In this document: positions 35,251 through 44,775 of the stretch, one piece after another
Layout: every line of letters starts with the position of its first letter
Numbering within the stretch: the stretch's first letter is position 1
NCBI RefSeq assembly: GCF_037094465.1
Contig: NZ_CP146609.1
Coordinates: 744,001 to 808,000 of the forward strand
From: Pseudodesulfovibrio sp. 5S69
GTDB taxonomy: Bacteria > Desulfobacterota > Desulfovibrionia > Desulfovibrionales > Desulfovibrionaceae
Length of the DNA: 64,000 nt
Reading direction: 5' to 3'
The notes under the pieces: generated by a model
Told to the model about the DNA's origin: nothing
Seen by the model: the letters and a program-made list of their open reading frames with translations, nothing else
The model's database searches: none
Translations under genes and position numbers: made by a program

Positions 35251-37128
35251 TTGGCTAAGGAACCGAGACCTATTGATGAACTGACCATTTGGGACGACGC
35301 GAAGGCCATGCTCAAGAAGGCGCGCGCCGAAGGCATCCAGACCGTGCACGACCGGCTGGACCGGCAGACCCCGCACTGTAAATTCTGCGAGCTGGGGACC
35401 ACCTGCCGCAATTGCACCATGGGCCCGTGCCGGGTCAGCGAGAAGAACCCGCTGGGCGTATGCGGGGCCGATGCCGACGTCATCGTGGCCCGCAACTTCG
35501 GCCGGTTCGTGACCGGCGGCGCGGCCGGCCACTCCGACCACGGCCGCGACCTGATCGAGGTCCTGGAGGCCATCGTCGAGGGCGAGACCAAGGACTACAG
35601 GATCACCGACGAGAACAAACTGCGCGCCATCGCCGGGGAGATCGGCATTCAGACCGACGGCCGCCCGGTCATGGACGTGGCCCGCGACGTCATGGAGTGC
35701 TTCTTCGCGGACTTCGGCTCGCGCAAGAAGGAGGTCTCCTTCCTGTCGCGCGTGCCCCAGGTGCGCAAGGACAAGTGGGCCGGGCTCAAGATGACCCCGC
35801 GCGGCGTGGACCGCGAGATCGCCGAGATGATGCACCGCACACACATGGGCTGCGACAACGACGCGCCCAACACCATGGTCCACGCGGCCCGCACGGCCCT
35901 GGCCGACGGCTGGGGCGGCTCCATGATCGGCACCGAACTGTCCGACGTCATTTTCGGCGTGCCCACGCCCAAGATGTCCACGGCCAACCTGGCCGTCATC
36001 AAGGCCGACAAGGTCAACCTCCTGGTCCACGGGCACAACCCCGTGGTCTCCGAGATGATCCTGGCCGCCGCCCGCGAACCCGAACTGGTCGCACGGGCCA
36101 AGGAGCTCGGCGCCACCGGCATCAACGTGGCCGGGCTGTGCTGCACCGGCAACGAACTGCTTATGCGCCAGGGCATCCCCATGGCGGGCAACCACCTGAT
36201 GACCGAGCTGGCCATCATCACCGGCGCGGTCGAGGCCATCGTGGTCGACTACCAGTGCATCATGCCCTCGCTGGTCCAGATCTCCGGCTGCTACCACACC
36301 AAGTTCATCGACACCGCCAACAAGGCGCGCTTCACCGGTGCGATCCACTTCGACTTCCAGCCCAGGACCGCCATGAAGCAGGCCCGGGAGATCGTGTCCA
36401 TCGCGGTCGAGGCCTTTGCCCAGCGCGACGCGAGCCGCGTCGACATCCCCGGCGAACCCATCGAGATCATGACCGGCTTCTCCAACGAGGCGGTCACGGC
36501 CGCCCTCGGCGGGTCTCTCGACCCCCTGGTCCAGGCCATCGCCGCGGGCGACATCCGGGGCGCGGTCGGCATCGTGGGCTGCAACAACCCCAAGATCAAA
36601 CAGGACTCCATGAACGTGAAGCTCGCCGAAGAGCTGATCAAGAAGGACATCCTCGTGCTCGTCACCGGCTGCGTGACCACGGCCGCGGGCAAGGCCGGGC
36701 TGCTCATGCCCGACGCCATCGAAAAAGCCGGGCCGGGCCTGAAAAAGGTCTGCGGCGCGCTCGGCATCCCGCCGGTCCTGCACTACGGCTCCTGCGTGGA
36801 CAACGCCCGCATCCTCCAGCTCTGCGCGGCCCTGGCCAACGCCCTGAACGTGGACATCTCGGACCTGCCCGTGGGCGCCTCCTCGCCCGAATGGTATTCG
36901 GAAAAGGCCGCCGCCATCGGCCTCTACGCCGTGGCCTCGGGCATATACACCCACCTGGGCCATCCGCCGAACATCCTCGGCTCGGAAACGGTCACCAACC
37001 TGGCCGTGTCCGGACTCGAAGACCTGGTCGGCGCGACCTTCTTCATCGAAGGCGACATGGTCAAGGCCGCCGACATGTTCGACGACCGCATCAAGGCCAA
37101 ACGCAAGGCCCTGGGTCTGAGCGAGTAG
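35251..37128 (+). CDS. cooS: Anaerobic carbon monoxide dehydrogenase, catalytic subunit
   Basis: A 625-residue Ni-Fe-S enzyme oxidising CO to CO2. N-terminal clusters: CKFCELGTTCRNCTMGPC and GVCGADADV. Cluster C ligands all appear present: VHGHNPVV (His), GLCCTGNE, DYQCIM, IVGCNNP, VTGCVTTAAGK and YGSCVDNA (Cys). The start is TTG at 35251 with AGGAGGT upstream. CooC follows 287 bp later. There is no acetyl-CoA synthase subunit nearby, so a respiratory or CO-detoxifying monofunctional CODH is most likely. Confidence 0.97.
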   Translation: MAKEPRPIDELTIWDDAKAMLKKARAEGIQTVHDRLDRQTPHCKFCELGTTCRNCTMGPCRVSEKNPLGVCGADADVIVARNFGRFVTGGAAGHSDHGRDLIEVLEAIVEGETKDYRITDENKLRAIAGEIGIQTDGRPVMDVARDVMECFFADFGSRKKEVSFLSRVPQVRKDKWAGLKMTPRGVDREIAEMMHRTHMGCDNDAPNTMVHAARTALADGWGGSMIGTELSDVIFGVPTPKMSTANLAVIKADKVNLLVHGHNPVVSEMILAAAREPELVARAKELGATGINVAGLCCTGNELLMRQGIPMAGNHLMTELAIITGAVEAIVVDYQCIMPSLVQISGCYHTKFIDTANKARFTGAIHFDFQPRTAMKQAREIVSIAVEAFAQRDASRVDIPGEPIEIMTGFSNEAVTAALGGSLDPLVQAIAAGDIRGAVGIVGCNNPKIKQDSMNVKLAEELIKKDILVLVTGCVTTAAGKAGLLMPDAIEKAGPGLKKVCGALGIPPVLHYGSCVDNARILQLCAALANALNVDISDLPVGASSPEWYSEKAAAIGLYAVASGIYTHLGHPPNILGSETVTNLAVSGLEDLVGATFFIEGDMVKAADMFDDRIKAKRKALGLSE

Positions 37129-37133
37129 GGAAT

Positions 37134-37200
37134 GCCTCCGGCGGCCAGAGGGGAAACTTTTGAAAAGTTTCCCCTCTGGACTCCCCTTCAAAACTTTTTG
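37134..37200 (+). repeat. GCCTCCGGCGGC intergenic repeat, copy 2 (after cooS)
   Basis: GCCTCCGGCGGC then a perfect hairpin at 37145-37179 (17-bp arms starting CCAGAGGGGAAAC, one-base loop), then GGACTCCCCTTC and AAAACTTTTTG. It sits five bases after the cooS stop and is probably its terminator. Confidence 0.8.
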
Positions 37201-37304
37201 TATGCGCATCCGCGCGTGCGGAGGGTCGCGGAGGGGAGTGCCGGGGCACCCGGCTCCTCACGTCATCGTCAGTACGGCAGGACACTTCGCCGCTTCCGTT
37301 TACC

Positions 37305-37408
37305 CCTCGCGAAGCGACACAGAAAGTCTGGAAAGGAGAGGGATGGGGGTCCGGGGAAGGGGAGAGGAAACTTTCCCGAAGTTCCCTCTCCTTCCCGCCG
37401 CCGGAGGC
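37305..37408 (-). repeat. GCCTCCGGCGGC intergenic repeat, copy 3 (before cooC)
   Basis: Inverted relative to copy 2: GCCTCCGGCGGC (minus, at 37397-37408), purine-rich stem, GGACCCCCATCCC, then GACTTTCTGTGTCGCTTCGCG. It ends eight bases before the cooC ATG, so copies 2 and 3 face each other between cooS and cooC. Confidence 0.75.
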
Positions 37409-37415
37409 ATCTTCC

Positions 37416-38213
37416 ATGAAAATAGCGTTTGCGGGCAAGGGTGGCGTGGGCAAGACCTCGTTGTGTGCGTGGGTGGCGGACTGGCTGGCCCGCAGCGGGA
37501 AGAACGTCTGGCTGGTGGACGCGGACACGGCGTTGTCGTTGGGTCAGGCCTCGGGGCTGGGTGCGGACGCGCTGCCCGAGCCGCTGGTCCGGCGCGGGGA
37601 CCTGGTGCGCGAGCGCATCCACGAGGGCGGGTTTCTGAATCTCAACCCCGAGGTGGGCGACCTGCCCGAGGAGCTGGCCGTGGACGTGCCGCTCGGCGGC
37701 GAGCCGTTGCCGGGCGTGGAGCCGGGGCGCAAGCGGCTGATCGTCATGGGCGCAGTGACCAATGCGGGCGGCGGGTGCGCATGCGACGCCAACGCGTTGT
37801 TGAAGGCGCTCTTGGCGCACATCGTCATGGACCGCGACGAGTGGGTCTTGGTGGACCTGGAGGCGGGCGTGGAGCACCTGGGACGTGGCACCGTGGCCCA
37901 CGTGGACGGGTTGGTGGTGGTCTCGGAGCCGAGCATGCGTTCGCTCATGACCGGGGCCGAGGTCGGACGCATGGCCGCGGACCTGGGGCTGGAAAACCAG
38001 GTGCTGGTCCTTAACCGACACGCGGGCGGGGAGCCGCCCCGACTGGACGGCCTGCCTGCATGGCGGCTGTCCGTACCGTCCCTTGAGGGGCTGACCGGGC
38101 GTCAGATGACGGACGCATCCGTGCTCGGACTGCCCGAGAGCGAGCTTCTGGACGGACTGGTGCGTACCCTGTTGGACCGGCTTGCCGCCTGCGAGACCGA
38201 GGATAGAGGATAG
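37416..38213 (+). CDS. cooC: CODH nickel-insertion ATPase CooC
   Basis: A 265-residue MinD/ParA-type ATPase that loads Ni into CooS. The deviant Walker A is GKGGVGKT (7-14), the switch/Walker B region reads WVLVDLEAGVEHLGRG, and CACDAN (Cys121, Cys123) is the CXC nickel-binding pair expected in CooC dimers. It is directly downstream of cooS. The two inverted repeats between them may lower its expression relative to cooS. Confidence 0.93.
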   Translation: MKIAFAGKGGVGKTSLCAWVADWLARSGKNVWLVDADTALSLGQASGLGADALPEPLVRRGDLVRERIHEGGFLNLNPEVGDLPEELAVDVPLGGEPLPGVEPGRKRLIVMGAVTNAGGGCACDANALLKALLAHIVMDRDEWVLVDLEAGVEHLGRGTVAHVDGLVVVSEPSMRSLMTGAEVGRMAADLGLENQVLVLNRHAGGEPPRLDGLPAWRLSVPSLEGLTGRQMTDASVLGLPESELLDGLVRTLLDRLAACETEDRG

Positions 38214-38335
38214 GCTATACTGTAATTTTCGTATCTTCCCGGAGATTTATAATTGCACAACCCCATATTGAGGAACAAGTTTCTGCATAGGGATATGGGC
38301 TTGATATGTGATGACGAGTGTCCGGGAGGTGTCCG

Positions 38336-40366
38336 ATGGGTTGGAAGGATTGTAAACTCTGCTTGAAATTCGGTATTGGTTTCGGTTCGGTATTGCTGTT
38401 GCTGCTGGTGCTTGGCGGCTGGTCGCTGTTCGGCATCAGCGGCATCGTGAGCAATGCCAAGGAGGTCATTACCGGCAACAAGCTGCGCGGCAACTTCACG
38501 CAAAAGGTGGTCGACCACCTCAAATGGTCGGAGAAGGTCAACGAGCTGCTGACCAATCCCGATGTGAACACGCTGAACGTCCAGACCGACCCGCACAAGT
38601 GCGCCTTCGGCAAATGGTTTTACAGCGATGCCCGGGCTGCGGCCGAGAAGTTGGTGCCGGGGCTGAAGCCGCTCATGGCCGAGATCGAGAAGTACCATAA
38701 CACGCTGCACGAATCGGCGGTGGAGATCGGCGAGAAATATGCCCCGGCGGATGTGGCGCTGGGGTCTTTTTTGCGCGACAAGAAGCTCGACCACCTGCGC
38801 TGGATGGGCAAGATCAAGGACGCGCTCATCGACCCCGCGAGCACGAGCACCGGGGTGCAGACCGACCCGCACAAGTGCGCCTTCGGCAAGTGGCTCTATT
38901 CCGATGCGACGGCCCAACGGATGAAGGACGATCCCAAGTTCGGGGCTCTGGTCCAGAAGATTTTCGAACCGCACCGCTCCCTGCACGAATCCGCCGCCGA
39001 GATCGACACCGAACTGGCCGCGGGCGACCGGGCCAAGGCCCAGGAGTGGTACCGGGACATCACCGCGCCGCTGGGCGATGAGACCCTGTCCGCCATCGAC
39101 GGCGTGCTCAAGCTGAACGATTCCCGGATCAAGGGGTATGAGGCGGCCAAGGCCATCTATTCCGGGGTCACGGTGCCCGCCCTGAACAAGGTTCAGGAAC
39201 TGCTGAACAAGAGCATGGACCTCATTTCCGCAAATATCATGACCGACGAGGAGATGCTCCAAAAGGCGGCAAGCACCCGCATGGGCGTCATGATCTTCGG
39301 CATCGTCTCCGTGCTGGTCGGCGTGTTCCTGGCCTGGATCATCGCCCGCGGCATCGTGGGGCCGCTGCGCAAGGGCATGGATTTCGCCCGGATCGTATCC
39401 ACCGGCGACCTGACCGCCACGGTGGACCTGGACCAGAAGGACGAGGTCGGCCAGTTGGCCGCCGCCCTGACCTCCATGGCCGATCGGCTGAACAAGGTCG
39501 TGGCCGATGTGAACGCGGCCACGGACAGCGTGTCCGCGGGCAGCGAGGAACTGTCCGCCTCGGCCCAGTCCCTGTCCCAGTCCGTGGTGGAGCAGTCCGC
39601 GTCCATCGAGCAGATTTCCGCCTCCATGGAGGAGATGAGCGCCGGGGTGCGGACCAACGCCCGCTCCGCCCAGGAGACCGAGGCCATCGCCAGCAAGGCC
39701 GCCGAGGGGGCCAAGGAGAGCGGCCAGGCGGTGGAAGAGGCCATGGGCGCGCTCAAGTCCATTGCCGAGCGGATCACCATCATCCAGGAGATCGCCCGCC
39801 AGACCAACCTGCTGGCGCTGAACGCGGCCATCGAGGCCGCCCGGGCCGGCGAGCACGGCAAGGGGTTCGCAGTGGTCGCGGCCGAGGTCCGCAAGCTGGC
39901 CGAGCGCAGCGGCAAGGCGGCCGAGGAGATCGGCGACCTGTCCTCGGCCTCCATGGGTGTGGCCGACAAGGCGGGCCGGATGCTCGACGAGCTGGTACCG
40001 CAGATCGGGCGCACCGCCGAACTGATCCAGGAGATCGCCTCCAGCTCCCTGGAGCAGGAAAAGGGCGTGAACGAGATCGGCACGGCCATCACCCAGCTGG
40101 ACGACGTGGTCCAGGGCAATGCCTCGGCCTCGGAAGAGATGGCCTCCACCAGCGAGGAGCTGTCCGCCCAGGCCCAGGCCCTGGCCGAGGCCATGACCTT
40201 CTTCAAGGTGGCGTCCAACGGCGGCGGCCGGACCACGGTGGTGGCCCGGCGGACGGCCGCCAAGTCCCTGCCTGCCGCGCAGCCCAAGGCCAAGGGCGGC
40301 ACCGGGGCCAAGGGTTCCGGCCTGGCCCTGGACATGGGCGACGACGAGGATTTCGAAAAGTTCTAG
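38336..40366 (+). CDS. Methyl-accepting chemotaxis protein with two tandem CZB domains
   Basis: A 676-residue chemoreceptor. TM1 is about 14-35 and TM2 about 318-340. Between them lie two copies of a CZB (chemoreceptor zinc-binding) domain: His61, Cys89, His121, His125 and His153, Cys181, His213, His217, each with HLxW, CAFGKW and HxxLHESA. A HAMP domain and a complete signalling hairpin follow ([31 protein letters not shown]). The C-terminus is DEDFEKF. The start is the ATG at 38336 after GGGAGG; a GTG at 38318 is the alternative. CZB domains are usually cytoplasmic, so two between membrane helices is unusual. Confidence 0.9.
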   Translation: MGWKDCKLCLKFGIGFGSVLLLLLVLGGWSLFGISGIVSNAKEVITGNKLRGNFTQKVVDHLKWSEKVNELLTNPDVNTLNVQTDPHKCAFGKWFYSDARAAAEKLVPGLKPLMAEIEKYHNTLHESAVEIGEKYAPADVALGSFLRDKKLDHLRWMGKIKDALIDPASTSTGVQTDPHKCAFGKWLYSDATAQRMKDDPKFGALVQKIFEPHRSLHESAAEIDTELAAGDRAKAQEWYRDITAPLGDETLSAIDGVLKLNDSRIKGYEAAKAIYSGVTVPALNKVQELLNKSMDLISANIMTDEEMLQKAASTRMGVMIFGIVSVLVGVFLAWIIARGIVGPLRKGMDFARIVSTGDLTATVDLDQKDEVGQLAAALTSMADRLNKVVADVNAATDSVSAGSEELSASAQSLSQSVVEQSASIEQISASMEEMSAGVRTNARSAQETEAIASKAAEGAKESGQAVEEAMGALKSIAERITIIQEIARQTNLLALNAAIEAARAGEHGKGFAVVAAEVRKLAERSGKAAEEIGDLSSASMGVADKAGRMLDELVPQIGRTAELIQEIASSSLEQEKGVNEIGTAITQLDDVVQGNASASEEMASTSEELSAQAQALAEAMTFFKVASNGGGRTTVVARRTAAKSLPAAQPKAKGGTGAKGSGLALDMGDDEDFEKF

Positions 40367-40448
40367 GACTTCGGGCCCGGCTTGGGAGCGCGGGCGGCCG
40401 TGCCGGGGGCGCCCGGAGGGCCCGCGCGGACCCTCCGGGCCGAAGCGG

Positions 40449-40784
40449 CTAGAGGCGGGCCCCCCGGAAGAGCAGCATCTGCATGTTCACGGTCCACAGC
40501 CCCCGTTGCAGGTTGTGCCGGTCCGCGAAGACGTCGAACGCCTGCCGGGTGCCGGGGCCGATGGTCCCGTCCTCGGCCATGGAGTAGAGGCCGATGGCCT
40601 TGAACCGTTGCTGGATGACCCGCACGTCGGCCGGGTTGGTCAGGTCGAGGCGGGCACGCAGGCTGCGGCCGCGAAGAGCACGGCCGGGAGCCACAGGGCC
40701 GCGCCGGGCGAACAGCGGGTACGCGGCCTGGAACATGAAGCCCACGTTCATGGTGATCAGGAAGCTGGACAGGTACAGGACCAT
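40449..40784 (-). CDS. Small peptidoglycan-binding-domain-like protein
   Basis: A 111-residue protein with a hydrophobic N-terminus (MVLYLSSFLITMNVGFMFQAAYPLF) and a C-terminal domain like the PG_binding_1 fold: DVRVIQQRFKAIGLYSMAEDGTIGPGTRQAFDVFADRHNL. It could bind peptidoglycan on the outer face of the membrane. Start uncertain (ATG at 40784 or 40751). It lies alone between two signalling genes. Confidence 0.55.
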   Translation of the reverse strand: MVLYLSSFLITMNVGFMFQAAYPLFARRGPVAPGRALRGRSLRARLDLTNPADVRVIQQRFKAIGLYSMAEDGTIGPGTRQAFDVFADRHNLQRGLWTVNMQMLLFRGARL

Positions 40785-41013
40785 GAAGTGGCGCTATAGC
40801 CCGGGGCATCGAATTGCGATGGGCAGGCCGTCCGGTCCGGAACCCTCAGGCGCAGCAGGAGCAGCCGGTGTACCGCCCATGCCGCTGCGGCCCGAATCCG
40901 GCCCTGATCCACAATCCGTGGGCATCTTGTTTGTCTTGATGCAAGACACTATGTCTTGTCGCCACCTTCCGGCCGGACCGCTGAATTCTACCCCACCGTC
41001 ACCAAACCTTCCC

Positions 41014-41022
41014 TGTTATAAT
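41014..41022 (+). promoter_or_regulatory. Candidate extended -10 promoter of the MASE3 kinase gene
   Basis: TGTTATAAT (TGn plus a perfect TATAAT at 41017-41022) lies 30 bp before the ATG at 41053. No -35 box is clear. Confidence 0.45.
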
Positions 41023-41052
41023 TGTACATTGTCGCCGGGATTCTATATAAGG

Positions 41053-43290
41053 ATGTTGGACTCCCGACTGGCAGGTATGAAGAAAAGCGCCGCAACCTCC
41101 GAGGAACCCTTGCACACGAAATCCACCTCCCTCTTCTTCAAGACAACGCTCGCGGTCGTCGTTCTGCTCGGGCTGTACCTGGCCAGCCTCCAAAATTACC
41201 TCCTCTTCCATACCCTGGTCGAGATGTTCTCCATCGTGGTCGCCTTCGGCATCTTCACCATCGGCTGGAACTCGCGATACTACATCAAGAGCAACTATCT
41301 CCTCTTCCTGGCAATCGCCTACCTGTTCATCGCCTTTCTCGACCTCCTGCACACCATGTCCTACAAGGGCATGGGCATCTTCACCGATTATGACTACTAC
41401 GCCAACCAGGTGTGGATAGCCACGCGCTACATGGAGAGCCTCTCCCTGCTGGTCGCCTTCGTGTTCCTGAGGGAGAGCCGGTCCGTGAACGCGGTCCGCG
41501 TCTTCTCGGCCTATTTCGCCATCACCGCCGTGATCGTGGCCGTCATCTTCTGGTGGAAGATATTCCCGGTCTGCTTCGTGGACGGGACCGGGCTGACCCC
41601 GTTCAAGAAGATCAGCGAATACATCATCTGCCTGATCCTCGGGGCGGCTGCCTGGCTGCTCTTCCGCATGCGCGACCGGTTCGACCCGGTGGTCCACCGT
41701 TGGCTGGTCTGGTCCCTGCTGTTCACCATCCTCTCGGAGCTGGCCTTCACCTTCTACATCAGCAACTACGGTTTCTCGAACCTGCTGGGCCACTACTTCA
41801 AGCTCTTTTCCTTCTACTTCATCTACCGGGCACTGGTGGCCACGGGCATCACCGCCCCGCACGCGGTCCTTTTCCGCGCCCTGCAGGACTCGGAGACCAA
41901 GTTCCGCGGACTGGTGGAGAGCTCGCGGGACCTCATCTGGGAGGTGGACGAGGGGCTGCGCTACACCTACGTCAGCCCCCTGGCTCCGGCCATCCTCGGC
42001 TACGCCTCCGAGGAGATGCTCGGGATGACGCCGTTCGACTTCATGCCCGCCGATCAGGCCGGACCGGCGCGTGAGGCCTTTCGCCGTGCCGCCGGGAACC
42101 GGGAGCCGGTGCACCGCGAGAACACCTTCCGGAGCGTCGAGGGGCGAGAGGTGATCATGGAGACGCGCAGCGTGCCCATCCTCAGCGCCGACGGCAGCGT
42201 TGCCGGGTACCGGGGGGTGGACCGGGACGTGACCGAACGCAAGCTCCACGAGCTTGAACTCCGGCAGCTCCAGCGGGCCGTGGAGAGCAGTCCCATCGGC
42301 ATCGTCGTCACCTCCGTCGAGGGGGTCATCGAATACGGCAACCCCGCCTTTTACAGCCGCCAGGAGATCACCGGCGCGGACGCCTTGGGCCGCGGCATCG
42401 CCCTGTTTTTGGCCGACGATCCGGAGGCCCCCGTGGCCCGTGAGGTCGGGGAGGCGTTGCGTGTCGGCCGCCTGTGGCAGGGGGACGTGTCCCGCCGCAA
42501 CGGCCGGGGGGACCGCTTCTGGGAGCACGTCATGGTCGCGCCCGTGACCGACCGGCAGGGCGCGCTGGTCAACTTCGTGGCCACCTTCGAGGACATCACC
42601 GACCGCAAGGCCCTGGAAAAACTCAAGGAGGATGTGGAGCAGATCATGCGCCACGATCTCAAGAGCCCGCTCAACGGGATCATCGGCATCCCCCAACTGC
42701 TTCTGGACGAAGGGAACCTGTCCGAACAACAGACGACCCTGGTGCGGCTCATCGAGAGCACGGGGTATCGGATTCTGGACATGGTCAACCACTCCCTGGA
42801 CCTGTTCAAGATGGAGACCGGGGTCTATGAATACACGCCGGCCGACGTGGACGTCGTCGAGGTCGTCCAGACCGTGCTCAACGACCACGCCGGTCCGGCC
42901 CGGACCAAGGGAATCCCCCTGGACCTGTCCGTGGAACAGGCGGCCTGCGGCCAGGGATGCCTGATCCGGTCGGACAAGGACCTGTTCTACCATATGCTCA
43001 GCAACTTCGTGGCCAACGCGGTGGACGCCTCGCCCGACGGCTATCCGGTCGAGGTGAGCGTCGAAGGGATTCCCTGCCGGGTCATCAGCATCCGCAACAG
43101 AGGGGCGGTCCCGGCCGAGATCCGCGATCAGTTCTTCGAGAAGTACAAGACATGGGGCAAGAAGCGCGGCACCGGGCTCGGCACCTATTCCTCCAAGCTC
43201 ATGGCCGACGTCATGGGCTACGGCCTGCGCCTCGACACCTCGGACGAGGACGACGTCACGATCATCTCCATTCACCTGCCCGGGGCGTGA
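41053..43290 (+). CDS. MASE3-PAS-PAS sensor histidine kinase
   Basis: About 745 residues. The N-terminal third is a polytopic MASE3-type membrane sensor (about seven helices, with SRYYIKSNYLLFLAIAYLFIAFLDLLHTMSYKGMG). Two PAS domains follow (FRGLVESSRDLIWEVDEGLRYTYVSP and SSPIGIVVTSVEGVIEYGNPAFYSR). The HisKA H-box is QIMRHDLKSPLNGI, and the ATPase domain has NFVANAVDAS and KKRGTGLGTY. No receiver is fused and no response regulator is adjacent. Start at 41053 or 41077; neither has a good ribosome site. Confidence 0.85.
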   Translation: MLDSRLAGMKKSAATSEEPLHTKSTSLFFKTTLAVVVLLGLYLASLQNYLLFHTLVEMFSIVVAFGIFTIGWNSRYYIKSNYLLFLAIAYLFIAFLDLLHTMSYKGMGIFTDYDYYANQVWIATRYMESLSLLVAFVFLRESRSVNAVRVFSAYFAITAVIVAVIFWWKIFPVCFVDGTGLTPFKKISEYIICLILGAAAWLLFRMRDRFDPVVHRWLVWSLLFTILSELAFTFYISNYGFSNLLGHYFKLFSFYFIYRALVATGITAPHAVLFRALQDSETKFRGLVESSRDLIWEVDEGLRYTYVSPLAPAILGYASEEMLGMTPFDFMPADQAGPAREAFRRAAGNREPVHRENTFRSVEGREVIMETRSVPILSADGSVAGYRGVDRDVTERKLHELELRQLQRAVESSPIGIVVTSVEGVIEYGNPAFYSRQEITGADALGRGIALFLADDPEAPVAREVGEALRVGRLWQGDVSRRNGRGDRFWEHVMVAPVTDRQGALVNFVATFEDITDRKALEKLKEDVEQIMRHDLKSPLNGIIGIPQLLLDEGNLSEQQTTLVRLIESTGYRILDMVNHSLDLFKMETGVYEYTPADVDVVEVVQTVLNDHAGPARTKGIPLDLSVEQAACGQGCLIRSDKDLFYHMLSNFVANAVDASPDGYPVEVSVEGIPCRVISIRNRGAVPAEIRDQFFEKYKTWGKKRGTGLGTYSSKLMADVMGYGLRLDTSDEDDVTIISIHLPGA

Positions 43291-43435
43291 CGGTCCCGCC
43301 GACCTTCCCCTTTTTTCCCAGATTGGCCGTGACAAGGCCGCCTACCGGGCCTACCCTGGCGGTAGGGCGTGCCCCGAGGCCGGGGCGCGTCCCGTAGCCG
43401 CGACAACAACCCGACAAGGACATATCGGAGGGATC

Positions 43436-44545
43436 ATGGCCAACGCATTTGATACATTCACGTTAAGGGACGTCACCTTGCGCAACCGCATCGTGGTGCC
43501 GCCCATGTGCCAATACCAGGCCGTGGACGGGGTACCCAACCTGTGGCACGAGGTCCACTATCCTTCCATGGCCCGAGGCGGAGCCGGACTGGTCATCGTG
43601 GAAGCCACGGCGGTCTCGCCCGAGGGACGCATCTCGCCGGGCTGCACCGGTCTGTGGAACGAGGCCCAGGCCGAGGAGATGGCGAAGATCGCGGCGAGCA
43701 TCAAGCAAGCCGGGGCCGTGCCCGGCATCCAGCTCGGCCACGCGGGCCGCAAGGCGAGCGCCAACGTGCCGTGGGAGGGCGACGACCACATGGCCGAGGA
43801 CGACCCCAGGGCCTGGGAGACCATCTCCCCGTCGGCCGTGGCCTTCGGCGCCAACCTGCCGCGCGTGCCCAGGGAGATGACCCTTGAGGACATCCGGCGC
43901 GTTCAGGCGGACTTTACCGCCGCGGTGCGCCGCGCCCGCGACGCGGGGTTCGAGTGGCTGGAGCTGCATTTCGCCCACGGCTACCTGGGGCAGAGCTTTC
44001 TGTCCGTGCACGCCAACAAGCGCACGGACGAATATGGCGGCGATCTGGCCGGACGCGGCCGGTTCCTGCGCGAGACGCTGGCTGCGGCCCGCGAGGTCTG
44101 GCCCGAGCGGTTGCCCCTGGCCGCGCGGCTCGGGGTCATCGAGTTCGACGGCAGGGACGAGGAGACGGTCGCGGACGCCGTGAGCCTGGTCGGGGACTTC
44201 AAGGCACTCGGCCTGGACCTGCTCGACGCGAGCCTGGGCTTCTCCACCCCGGACGCGAACATCCCCTGGGGCCCTGCCCTGGTCGTGCCCTATGCCGCGC
44301 GCATCCGCCGCGAGGTCGGCATCCCGGTGTCCGCGGCCTGGAACGTGGACACTCCGGAGATCATCCGCGACGTCCTGGCGAACGACCAGCTCGACCTGGT
44401 CATGCTCGGCCACCGCCATCTGTCCAATCCGCACTTTCCCTACGCCCTGGCCAAGGCCTATGGTATCGAAAACCCCGGCTGGGCCACCCTGCCCGCGTCC
44501 TACGCCCATTGGCTGGACCGCTACAAGGCCAGCGACGAGCGTTAG
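43436..44545 (+). CDS. Old yellow enzyme family NADH:flavin oxidoreductase (YqjM/NamA-like)
   Basis: A 369-residue FMN enzyme reducing activated C=C bonds. Motifs: NRIVVPPMCQYQAVDG with the YqjM-type redox Cys, GIQLGHAGRKAS, and HFAHGYLGQSFLS, where the substrate-anchoring His pair is kept and the usual HAAHGYL becomes HFAHGYL. The terminal LGHRHLSNPHFPYALAKA is typical. GGAGGG precedes the ATG. It stands alone with a terminator. Confidence 0.9.
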   Translation: MANAFDTFTLRDVTLRNRIVVPPMCQYQAVDGVPNLWHEVHYPSMARGGAGLVIVEATAVSPEGRISPGCTGLWNEAQAEEMAKIAASIKQAGAVPGIQLGHAGRKASANVPWEGDDHMAEDDPRAWETISPSAVAFGANLPRVPREMTLEDIRRVQADFTAAVRRARDAGFEWLELHFAHGYLGQSFLSVHANKRTDEYGGDLAGRGRFLRETLAAAREVWPERLPLAARLGVIEFDGRDEETVADAVSLVGDFKALGLDLLDASLGFSTPDANIPWGPALVVPYAARIRREVGIPVSAAWNVDTPEIIRDVLANDQLDLVMLGHRHLSNPHFPYALAKAYGIENPGWATLPASYAHWLDRYKASDER

Positions 44546-44573
44546 GCTCAAACGCAGGCGACAGGTTGGACGG

Positions 44574-44606
44574 CGCCCCGGAAGTCAAGGCTTCCGGGGC
44601 GTTTTT
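44574..44606 (+). terminator. Rho-independent terminator after the old yellow enzyme gene
   Basis: CGCCCCGGAAG and CTTCCGGGGCG form an 11-bp stem with a 6-nt loop followed by TTTTT. Confidence 0.95.
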
Positions 44607-44775
44607 GCGTTGCGGCCCCGGTGCCGCCGGGTGAGAGAATAGTATGTTCCCGTTGCGTTATAATAATGGATCAGGCCGAATTGTCCGGGTATCGTCTATT
44701 CATGTGGCAGTATCTGTAGGGGCCGCCGGCTCCGTGAAAGCCGGTGGAGAGTCCGACAAAACAGCAGGTGAGGAT

